A stretch of DNA of 7,475 bases, taken from the NCBI GenBank assembly GCA_003164255.1, contig PLST01000210.1, positions 3,325 through 10,799 of the forward strand. Reading direction: 5' to 3'. The first letter of the stretch is position 1; each line of letters opens with the position of its first letter. The DNA is from Acidobacteriaceae bacterium. GTDB taxonomy: Bacteria > Acidobacteriota > Terriglobia > Terriglobales > Acidobacteriaceae. The notes under the pieces were generated by a model, which saw only the letters and a list, made by a program, of their open reading frames with translations, had not been told where the DNA came from and searched no databases. The position numbers and the translations under genes are program-made. Positions 1-6,407 of the stretch are shown here, piece after piece.

Positions 1-867
1 GCGGGCCACGAACCGAGCGGCCGGATTGTGAAGGCCGGGCCCGGCTGCCGGCGGTTCGGCGTGGGCGGCCGCGTGATTGTGTATCACATTTCCGGGTGTG
101 GCGTGTGCAACGATTGCCGGCGCGGCTACATGATATCCTGCACCAGCGAGCGCTATCGGCGCGCCTACGGCTGGCAGCGCGATGGCGGCATGGCCGAGTA
201 CCTGTTGGCCGAGGAGAAGGATCTCATCCATCTTCCCGACTCGCTCACCTACCTGGATGGCGCACAGGTCGCCTGCGGCTTTGGCACCGTCTATGAAGCG
301 CTCGAGAAGATAGGAATTGATGGAAGCCACGCTGTGCTGATTACGGGTCTCGGGCCGGTTGGACTTGCGGCTGGTGCGCTATGCCGCAAACTTGGAGCTG
401 AGAAGATCATTGGAATTGACATCTCAGACGAACGCCGCGACATTGCATTGCGCCTCGGACTATGTGACGTTGTTCTCGCCGCAGGCCCTGAAAACGTCCA
501 TGAAGTCCGCAATCTCACCAGCGGAAACGGTGTCGAACGCGCGGTGGACTGTTCCGGTAATGCCGATGCACGTGCCATTGCAATCCGTGCGACACGTAAA
601 TGGGGCAAGATGGTCATGGTGGGCGAAGGCGGCACCGTAGCTTTCAATCCCTCTCCCGACATCATCCATGAGCAAAAGACCATCTTCGGTTCATGGGTTA
701 CCTCAACCTGGCTCATGGAGGAGCTCGTGGAACGGCTCGTGCGCTGGAATCTGCACCCGGAGGACATCGTTACACACCGTTTCTCTCTTGACCAGGTAAG
801 CGATGCCTATCAATTAATGGCGTCGGGGCGCTGCGGAAAAGTTGCTGTATGCCCCACTGCGGAGTAG
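1..867 (+). CDS. Zinc-dependent medium-chain alcohol/polyol dehydrogenase (5'-truncated)
   Basis: NAD(P)-dependent cytoplasmic dehydrogenase of the zinc-containing MDR superfamily, oxidising an alcohol or sugar hydroxyl. The frame is open from base 1, so the gene starts upstream. The GTG at base 28 is internal, because the Gly-His-Glu zinc/catalytic motif lies before it (residues 2-4 of the 288 visible). Structural-zinc cysteines follow at 33, 36, 39 and 47. Cys92 in an ACGFGTVYEAL stretch sits where yeast-type enzymes place their third catalytic zinc ligand. The Rossmann fold begins at GLGPVG (116-121), and Asp140 at the end of the second strand favours NAD over NADP. Family members are about 340-350 residues, so roughly 55-60 are missing. 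The C-terminus looks natural. The substrate cannot be read from sequence. The fucosidase and mutarotase candidate downstream make a sugar such as L-fucose plausible; threonine or sorbitol dehydrogenase-like activity is an alternative. Confidence 0.93.
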   Translation, partial: AGHEPSGRIVKAGPGCRRFGVGGRVIVYHISGCGVCNDCRRGYMISCTSERYRRAYGWQRDGGMAEYLLAEEKDLIHLPDSLTYLDGAQVACGFGTVYEALEKIGIDGSHAVLITGLGPVGLAAGALCRKLGAEKIIGIDISDERRDIALRLGLCDVVLAAGPENVHEVRNLTSGNGVERAVDCSGNADARAIAIRATRKWGKMVMVGEGGTVAFNPSPDIIHEQKTIFGSWVTSTWLMEELVERLVRWNLHPEDIVTHRFSLDQVSDAYQLMASGRCGKVAVCPTAE

Positions 868-871
868 CTGA

Positions 872-1021
872 TGCACTTTCCCCCAGCCAGCCAACATCGG
901 CAAAGTTCTCTTCGGCTACCTGGTGGTAGCAGGCTTTGCCTTCTGGGGCGCAAATAGTTCGCCAATCGTCAATCACTGCCGTGAAATTCTCAGCGAGGTC
1001 GAAAATGATTGTCAGCCCTGA
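872..1021 (+). pseudogene. Possible 3' remnant of a membrane-protein gene
   Basis: Between the dehydrogenase stop and the next gene, a frame open from just after the TGA at 869-871 to the TGA at 1019-1021 encodes 49 residues that look like real protein. They include one hydrophobic segment (VLFGYLVVAGFAFWGA, about residues 11-26) and a polar tail ending SEVENDCQP. Most codons end in C or G, as in the neighbouring genes. There is no ATG in this frame; the only ordinary alternative start is a GTG at 923, inside the hydrophobic segment. It may be the tail of a mostly deleted gene such as a sugar transporter, but I do not recognise the family, and it could be chance. Its stop lies 17 bases inside the next gene, an arrangement typical of translationally coupled neighbours. 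Confidence 0.3.
995..998 (+). promoter_or_regulatory. Ribosome binding site that sets the start of the RbsD/FucU-like gene
   Basis: GAGG lies six bases before the ATG at 1005. The longer alternative start, a TTG at 936, has no comparable site and adds 23 residues that do not match the family. This favours 1005 as the true start. Confidence 0.55.
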
Positions 1022-1517
1022 ACGTGATCCTCAAACCTGGGAACAACAGTTGAGAAACTTGCTTCCACTGCTGGGGCACCGCAACTGGATTGTTGTTGCT
1101 GATTCTGCGTATCCGGCGCAGACCGCCCAGGGCATTACGACCATCGCAACTTCGGCCGATCACCTTGAAGTTCTTTCCAAGACCCTCCGCGCCATCGCTA
1201 AGTCCAGGCATGTTCGTGCCAATGTTTATATGGATGCCGAGTTCAGGCATGTGACTGAGGAGGATGCACCAGGTGTGTCTGCCTTGCGCCGTGATCTCGA
1301 TTCTCTTCTGAAAAATGAGAAAGCCAGCGAATTGGGGCATGAACAGGTCATTGCAAAGCTCGATGAGAGTTCAAGGTTGTATCAGATACTTATCCTCAAA
1401 ACAACGCTCACGATTCCCTACACCACGGTCTTTCTGCAGTTGGATTGCGGGTATTGGAGCGATGCGGCTGAAAAGCGATTAAGGCATTCCCTGGCAAATG
1501 GTGTAAGCGCCAGATGA
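1005..1517 (+). CDS. Divergent RbsD/FucU-like sugar mutarotase (candidate)
   Basis: A 170-residue soluble protein without signal peptide or membrane segment, resembling the RbsD/FucU family. Those cytoplasmic enzymes interconvert pyranose, furanose or anomeric forms of ribose or fucose. The match is by motif. LLPLLGHRNWIVVADSAYP (19-37) aligns with the family's N-terminal strand, keeping the catalytic-type His (H25), Asp (D33) and following Pro. IPYTTVFLQLDCGYW (137-151) aligns with the C-terminal Tyr-x-Asn strand of RbsD and FucU, keeping Tyr139. Thr141 replaces the usual Asn, and about 20 residues extend past the normal end. Family members are about 130-150 residues. The start at 1005 has a GAGG six bases upstream. 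The fucosidase downstream would fit fucose as substrate. The middle of the protein is poorly conserved, so function is inferred; a relative with altered chemistry is possible. Confidence 0.55.
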   Translation: MIVSPERDPQTWEQQLRNLLPLLGHRNWIVVADSAYPAQTAQGITTIATSADHLEVLSKTLRAIAKSRHVRANVYMDAEFRHVTEEDAPGVSALRRDLDSLLKNEKASELGHEQVIAKLDESSRLYQILILKTTLTIPYTTVFLQLDCGYWSDAAEKRLRHSLANGVSAR

Positions 1518-1755
1518 TCGTTGTATCGTCCCGGACAGACGCCAAACCGCTGTGAGCGTTCATGACCTATTCCCTGATGTCGATCTCTGGGCCCGCAATC
1601 GTTCGATGGCTTGGCGTGCCTTGGCTCTGTCGCAAGATTCACTCTAAAGGTGGGCCAATCGATCTTTACTCGCCCTGACAATCATTGGATCAACCCGTAG
1701 AACAGAAGTGTAACGGGCTTCGAATTCAAGTGCGCCGCCAGAACCCAACGGATGC

Positions 1756-1783
1756 TTGACACAAACACGTCTAATCAGATGGT
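1756..1783 (+). promoter_or_regulatory. Possible sigma-70-type promoter for the fucosidase gene
   Basis: A perfect TTGACA lies at 1756-1761. With 16 bases of spacing the -10 would be GATGGT (1778-1783), a weak match. The better-looking TAATCA at 1772-1777 is only 10 bases away, too close for a standard promoter. The position, about 35-60 bases before the fucosidase start, is suitable. A TTGACA hexamer alone can occur by chance. Confidence 0.3.
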
Positions 1784-1784
1784 C

Positions 1785-1798
1785 TGCCCGCGAGGGCA
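1785..1798 (+). promoter_or_regulatory. TGCCC-GCGA-GGGCA palindrome just before the fucosidase RBS
   Basis: A perfect five-base inverted repeat around GCGA ends two bases before the AAGGAG at 1801-1806. In RNA it would form a short hairpin with a GNRA-type tetraloop. As DNA it could be a half-site pair for a regulator. It is short enough to be chance. Confidence 0.25.
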
Positions 1799-1816
1799 AA
1801 AAGGAGCAATGAACAA

Positions 1817-3601
1817 ATGCAACGACGAGACTTCGTTAAGCTGATCGCGGCTGCCGCTGCGGCCCGAGCCATTCCGGCAAAAGGACAGGCGGCCCTGAAC
1901 GCACCTGCGGGCTTCAACACGCTTCACCAGACGTATGAAGAGTTCTGTGCAACTCCTGAGAGCGAACGGATCTTCTATGCGCTTGTCGATGGCAAGATCG
2001 TCGAGACCAGGCTCGACAATGCAAACTGGGCGCCAACCGCATGGGGTGAGCCAAGGGAACTGCCCGGCGGCTCCTGGGATGGCGTACCGATGCAGGCTCC
2101 CATCAGCGGATTGAGTGGGGAAGGCCCTTATCAGCCGAACTGGGATTCCATGTTGCAATACGACGCACCTGAGTGGTATCGCGACGCAAAGTTCGGCATT
2201 TGGGCGCATTGGAGTCCGCAATGTGTTCCTGAACATGGCGACTGGTACGCACGTGGAATGTATGAAGAAGGCTCTCCCAACTACAAATTCCAGGAGCAGA
2301 AATATGGACACCCGTCCCAGTTTGGGTACAAGGATCTTTGCGCACAGTGGACGCTTCTGAACTGGGAGCCGGAGGCTCTGATTCAGCGCTACAAGGATGC
2401 CGGGGCGCGCCTGTTTATTGCGCTCGCGAATCACCACGATGGATTTGATACGTGGAATTCAAAGCATCAACCCTGGAATGCAATGAATCACGGTCCGCAC
2501 CGCGATGTGGTGGGCGAGTGGGCTGCCGCGGCGCGGAAACAAGGAATGCGCTTTGGCGTGACCGTGCACCAGGCGCGCAACTGGTGGTGGTTCCAAACCT
2601 CTCACGGCGCCGACAAAAGCGGTCCGTATGCGGGTGTCTCGTACGACGGTCGAATGACGAAGGCCGAGGGCAAGGGCCAATGGTGGGATGGGCTCGATCC
2701 GCAAATGCTCTATGGCGCGAAGCATCCAAAGGATGCGCTGCCCGACGCTTCCTACGTCAAGCATTTCTACGACCGGACGCGCGACCTGATCGATCAACAC
2801 GATCCCGACCTGCTCTACTTCGACAATTCGCTGGTTCCGCTGGGCTGGGGAGGCATGAATATCGGCGCATATTTTTATAACCACAACTTGAAGACGCGCG
2901 GGAAAATGGAGGCCATCCTCAATGGCAAGCAAGTGCCGGACAAGTTGGCCAAGGCGCTGGTTGCAGATTATGAACGTGGTCTCACAAGCGGGATCATGCC
3001 CTACGCGTGGCAGTCGGAGACTTGCATTGGAGATTGGCACTACAATCGCAAGCTCTTTAACGAACCGGGTGAATATGGGGGTTATCTGCCTCCACGTGAC
3101 GCGATTCACTGGCTTGTCGACACGGTTAGCAAGAATGGAACGTTCATCCTGAATTTGCCTGGCATGCCGGATGGGACGATCGATAGCAAGGAAATCGCTG
3201 TCCTCGACCAGATCGCTGCATGGCTGAAAATCAACGGCGAGGCAATCTACGAAACGCGGCCCTGGACTGTGTACGGCGAAGGCCCGAACCGGATAGACAG
3301 CGGATCGTTCAAAGGCGAAAGCATCAAAGCATTGGGAACCAAGGATTTCCGATTCACGCGTAACAAGGCCAATACCGTGATCTATGCGATCTGCCTGGGA
3401 TGGCCTGACGGAGATGTGCAGATTTCCTCGCTGGGATTGTCGAGCAAGACGACACCAGGCAAGGTTCAGAACGTAACCGTCCTCGGCTCTGAAGCAAAAA
3501 TCAAGTGGAACCAGGGCGATGACGCTTTGCACCTGGAGTTGCCGCGGCAGGCCTGGGGAGTCAACGAGTACGGCGCTGCATTGAGAATTGCGCTGAGCTG
3601 A
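1817..3601 (+). CDS. Alpha-L-fucosidase, family GH29, Tat-exported
   Basis: Retaining glycoside hydrolase releasing terminal L-fucose from glycans, 594 residues. It starts at ATG 1817 with AAGGAG ten bases upstream. The N-terminus is a twin-arginine signal (MQRRDFVKL, then an Ala-rich stretch), with likely cleavage near AKGQA (about residue 25), so the enzyme should be exported folded to the periplasm or beyond. After a leader-like region of about 90 residues the GH29 barrel begins: FGIWAHW (126-132), WYARGMY (143-149), a HHDGF substrate-binding motif (206-210) and GPHRDVVGE (226-234). DPDLLYFDN (329-337) places the likely nucleophile at Asp336. WQSETCIGDWHYN (398-410) and NGTFILNLPG (440-449) are typical GH29 blocks, followed by a C-terminal beta-sandwich. 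No frameshift or missing key residue is seen. The acid/base residue cannot be assigned by eye, and linkage specificity is unknown. The gene ends just before a terminator-like hairpin. Confidence 0.95.
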   Translation: MQRRDFVKLIAAAAAARAIPAKGQAALNAPAGFNTLHQTYEEFCATPESERIFYALVDGKIVETRLDNANWAPTAWGEPRELPGGSWDGVPMQAPISGLSGEGPYQPNWDSMLQYDAPEWYRDAKFGIWAHWSPQCVPEHGDWYARGMYEEGSPNYKFQEQKYGHPSQFGYKDLCAQWTLLNWEPEALIQRYKDAGARLFIALANHHDGFDTWNSKHQPWNAMNHGPHRDVVGEWAAAARKQGMRFGVTVHQARNWWWFQTSHGADKSGPYAGVSYDGRMTKAEGKGQWWDGLDPQMLYGAKHPKDALPDASYVKHFYDRTRDLIDQHDPDLLYFDNSLVPLGWGGMNIGAYFYNHNLKTRGKMEAILNGKQVPDKLAKALVADYERGLTSGIMPYAWQSETCIGDWHYNRKLFNEPGEYGGYLPPRDAIHWLVDTVSKNGTFILNLPGMPDGTIDSKEIAVLDQIAAWLKINGEAIYETRPWTVYGEGPNRIDSGSFKGESIKALGTKDFRFTRNKANTVIYAICLGWPDGDVQISSLGLSSKTTPGKVQNVTVLGSEAKIKWNQGDDALHLELPRQAWGVNEYGAALRIALS

Positions 3602-3618
3602 ACTAGGGCAAAAGAGCC

Positions 3619-3666
3619 GAACCCCTTGCACTTGTCCGCGAGACAAGAAAGCGAGGGGATCGGTTC
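3619..3666. terminator. Nested hairpin, likely bidirectional terminator between convergent genes
   Basis: An inner perfect stem CTTGTC (3631-3636)/GACAAG (3642-3647) closes a five-base loop. It sits in an outer stem CCCCT (3622-3626)/AGGGG (3654-3658), and GAACC (3619-3623) can alternatively pair with GGTTC (3662-3666). On the plus strand it is followed by AAATTTATCT; on the minus strand it is followed by GGCTCTTTTG. Neither is a long T run, so it is an imperfect rho-independent terminator. Its place, 18 bases past the fucosidase stop and opposite the end of the TPR gene, is what a shared terminator would have. Confidence 0.55.
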
Positions 3667-3747
3667 AAATTTATCTAAGTCGCAATCACTCTGAAGGCTG
3701 ATTTGACCCCCTTGCGCAGAAGCGCGAAATTGAGGAGGTCACCAGTT

Positions 3748-6369
3748 CTAGCGCACCTTTCCGGTGCCGGACTCAGGGCCCTGGCTTCGAGCCCGAGCGA
3801 CCAGTTCAAGGGCAGCCTGAGTCACGGGATCATCCGGCTTGAGCGCCTTCGCGGCCTGCAGTTCCTTTTCACCGTTGACGAGGTCGCCCGCCTGGCAGTC
3901 GATGATGCCCAGTTTCCTGTGAAGGTTGGCTTTCTCTGCGCAGTCACCGCACGCGCTGATCGCTTCGTTCAATTGCCGAATCGCTTCAGGCCAGTCGTGA
4001 GCAGACGCCGCTTCAACACCGTTGTTGGCCAGAGTGTCCGCGCGGTCCAGGATGCTCCGTTCTTTCTGAACAGTGTTGTAGTGTGCCATCAACCGCTCCG
4101 ATTCCGCTTGATCGGTAGGTCGTAGCGAGCGCGCAAGGCTGAACAGCGCCTGGGTAAAGTTCGGATCGATCGCAATCGCATTCCGCCACGCCGCTTCTGC
4201 CTTGACCGGCTCCGACTCCTGCTCAAGCGACTGGCCAAGCATATACCAGGCCATTACGTTGCGGGGCTGAAGTTTCACGGTCTCTTCGAACAGGCTGACT
4301 GCAAGGGGCAGCTTACCCTCGTTCTTGTCGATGAGGGCAAGAAAATATCGCGGTTCAGGCAAATTCTGATCCAGCCCGCAGGCGGTTTCGAACTCAGGCT
4401 GCGCTTCGGTGCTGCGGCCCAGATCGTACAGAATACGCCCGCGATAGGAATGAGCGACACCGGACTGCGGAGCAAGGCGAACTGCCTCCCCGGTTTGCTC
4501 AAGAGCCGCGGGCAGGTCGTAGCCGCTGGCGAGCGCAAGCGCCAGGTCCAGATGCGCCGCGGCAAGATCGGGAGCCAGTTCTACCACCTTCCGAAGCAGC
4601 GCAATCCCCTCGTCCGACTTGCCCATTTGCATCTTCACTTTTCCAGCCGCCGACAATGTGGCAGGATCCTGTGGCGCCAGCGCGACGGCTTTATCCAGTT
4701 CCACATCGGCGTCGGATTTCCTTCCCTGCTGGGCAAGAATCAGCCCCAGGCTCAAATAGCCTTCCTTGTACTTCGGATTGTCTTCAATTGCCTGTCGAAG
4801 AAGTTTTTCGGCCGTAACCAGGTCGCCGTTCCTGGCGTATACCGTCGCCAGATTTCCGCGCGCCTCTGCAAGCTCAGGCTCCAGGTCAAGTGCCGATTTC
4901 AGCCACTTCTGCGCGGACTTGAGGTCGCCTTCGTCCAGCGCCAGTTGGCCCAATTCGGCAGGAATCTCGGCCAGCATCGGGTCAATGCTGTTTGCCTTGC
5001 GGAGCACTTCCTCAGCGCCCTTCATATCGTTGGTGGCTTCAAGAGCGAGAGCGAGATTGTAAGCAGTCTGCGCGCTGCCCGGATTCTCTTCGAGCATGTG
5101 GCGATAAATCTGCGCTGCCTCTGCCGGCTTCCCCGATTGAAGCAGTTCATTCGCCTTGGTTCCCTCTGATGCCAGCTGGCTATTCAGGGATTCTTCGCCC
5201 TGTTCCTTCTGCAACTGCCCAACTAACTGCGTTGCCTCCTGGGCTCGACCAAGCGAGCGCAGCACAGCGACCAACTGAAATTGGGCAGACCTATCTCCAG
5301 GTTTCAGAGCGACGGCTTTCTGCAATTGAGGCAGCGCCTGACCGGGCTTTCCCATGCGCGCCAAAACCAGCCCAAGCTGATAGCGAGCCTCAAAATCATT
5401 GGGCGTCCTGGCGGCTCCAAGCTCAAGTTCAGGCTCTGCATGAGCGTAGTCGCCCAGTTGCTGGTACACCGTGCCAAGCATGACATGTCCCGAGGGATCG
5501 GTCGGTTTGCGATGCACGTAATCCCGGGCGGGCGCAAGCGCCTCCGTATATGCTGATGCATCGATCAACGCCTTCACCTGCGCAGCCAGCGCCACCGTAT
5601 CGGTGGGACTCCGGCGGGTCACCTCCCGGTATTCATCCGCCGCCTCGCGATCGCGACGCTCGTTCGCATAAATGTTTCCAAGGGTAAAGTATGCGGCAGT
5701 CATGTCGGGATGACTCTTGAGCAAGTCGGTTAGAAGCCTGATCGCATCAGCCACCCCGGCGCCCTCCAGGGCCGGCATCCCATCGACCTGCCTCACCTTG
5801 GCAGACTCGTATGTCGCCGTTGCCAAGGCGATCTGCATATCAGCGGCGTCCGGTTGAATCCCGAGGGCCTTCCGCCAGTAATCGATCGCCGCATCGTATC
5901 GTTTCTCCTTCGCCAGGACCTGTGCCATCCCGTCCAGGGCGCATACCATTTGCGGGTCCGCTGCTAGCGCTTTCTGAAATTCGGCTTCTGCCTCGGTCGA
6001 GTTAGCGAGGGACGACCCCAGCGCACAATGCGCCACCTGCAATGCGGGATCGTCCTGCAGCGCAAGGCGGAACTCGCTGATTGCCGCCTCAGGCTGCTGC
6101 TGACTTTGCCGAACAAGCCCAAGATCGAAATGCGCCTCGGCCAACTGCGGCTCCAGGCGCAAGGCCTGCTTGAACGCCGCGACTGCGCATTTCAGATCGC
6201 CTTTCCCGGCGAACCAAACGCCCACAGCATCAAATACCCTCGCTGGGGGTGTGCCGGCCGGCGGGTGCGCAGCCGATGCCGGCGGTTTGCAGGTGTCCGG
6301 CAGTTGCGCCGACGCCCCTGCGCCGGTAAAGAGCAAGAATGCGCTACAGCAAATGAGAGATCGCTTCAT
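3748..6369 (-). CDS. Secreted tetratricopeptide-repeat (TPR) protein
   Basis: An 873-residue protein built almost wholly of TPR helical hairpins, which bind other proteins and have no catalytic activity of their own. The chosen start (ATG at 6369) gives a clean Sec signal peptide: MKRS, a hydrophobic core, then GASA with cleavage before QLPDT (about residue 21). No lipobox is seen. About 20 repeats of roughly 34 residues run from 43 to 846, with recurring A-LG-(L/I)-G----A-----AL-L-P patterns. Breaks are a loop at 188-206, a Gln/Glu-rich linker at 384-402 and a linker at 750-775. The C-terminus has CGDC at 807-810 plus Cys825, which could form a disulphide outside the cytoplasm. The gene lies 38 bases after the ASPIC/UnbV gene and is probably co-transcribed. 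The ribosome binding site is weak. An ATG at 6411 overlaps the upstream stop and is an alternative start, adding 14 residues. The partner is unknown. Confidence 0.9.
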   Translation of the reverse strand: MKRSLICCSAFLLFTGAGASAQLPDTCKPPASAAHPPAGTPPARVFDAVGVWFAGKGDLKCAVAAFKQALRLEPQLAEAHFDLGLVRQSQQQPEAAISEFRLALQDDPALQVAHCALGSSLANSTEAEAEFQKALAADPQMVCALDGMAQVLAKEKRYDAAIDYWRKALGIQPDAADMQIALATATYESAKVRQVDGMPALEGAGVADAIRLLTDLLKSHPDMTAAYFTLGNIYANERRDREAADEYREVTRRSPTDTVALAAQVKALIDASAYTEALAPARDYVHRKPTDPSGHVMLGTVYQQLGDYAHAEPELELGAARTPNDFEARYQLGLVLARMGKPGQALPQLQKAVALKPGDRSAQFQLVAVLRSLGRAQEATQLVGQLQKEQGEESLNSQLASEGTKANELLQSGKPAEAAQIYRHMLEENPGSAQTAYNLALALEATNDMKGAEEVLRKANSIDPMLAEIPAELGQLALDEGDLKSAQKWLKSALDLEPELAEARGNLATVYARNGDLVTAEKLLRQAIEDNPKYKEGYLSLGLILAQQGRKSDADVELDKAVALAPQDPATLSAAGKVKMQMGKSDEGIALLRKVVELAPDLAAAHLDLALALASGYDLPAALEQTGEAVRLAPQSGVAHSYRGRILYDLGRSTEAQPEFETACGLDQNLPEPRYFLALIDKNEGKLPLAVSLFEETVKLQPRNVMAWYMLGQSLEQESEPVKAEAAWRNAIAIDPNFTQALFSLARSLRPTDQAESERLMAHYNTVQKERSILDRADTLANNGVEAASAHDWPEAIRQLNEAISACGDCAEKANLHRKLGIIDCQAGDLVNGEKELQAAKALKPDDPVTQAALELVARARSQGPESGTGKVR

Positions 6370-6407
6370 GATCGATCCGTTCCGGGTAGAACCCCACCTT
6401 GGCCGCA

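Larger units (their letters stand above)
1518..1816 (+). other. Intergenic leader before the fucosidase gene
   Basis: This 299-base gap has no convincing gene. A GTG-started frame of 32 codons at 1552-1650 has no ribosome binding site and no recognisable product. No strong terminator follows the upstream gene. The right end carries a TTGACA box, a short GC-rich palindrome and the fucosidase ribosome binding site, so the fucosidase probably has its own promoter here. Confidence 0.5.

Noticed and set aside
936..1004. TTG start extending the RbsD/FucU-like protein by 23 residues
   Set aside because: There is no ribosome binding site, the start codon is rare, and the extra residues do not fit the family; ATG at 1005 with GAGG is better.
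1775..2437. Minus-strand open frame of 220 codons overlapping the leader and fucosidase start
   Set aside because: It lies mostly opposite the GH29 coding sequence and shows no protein-like motifs or start signals.
2459..3646. Long minus-strand open frame (395 codons) opposite the fucosidase
   Set aside because: It is antisense to a clear GH29 gene, has no recognisable motif and reads like a low-complexity shadow of plus-strand codon bias.
3712..3728. GCGC-AGAA-GCGC hairpin just past the TPR gene stop as its terminator
   Set aside because: The stem is only four bases and on the minus strand it is followed by AAGGGGG, not a T tract; the hairpin at 3619-3666 is better.
4450..5169. Plus-strand open frame of 239 codons inside the TPR gene
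   Set aside because: Its periodic, basic composition is the reverse-strand image of the TPR repeats, and the TPR frame is unambiguous.
6391..6400. AAGGTGGGGT on the minus strand as ribosome binding site for the TPR gene start at 6369
   Set aside because: It lies more than 20 bases before the ATG, too far for normal initiation.
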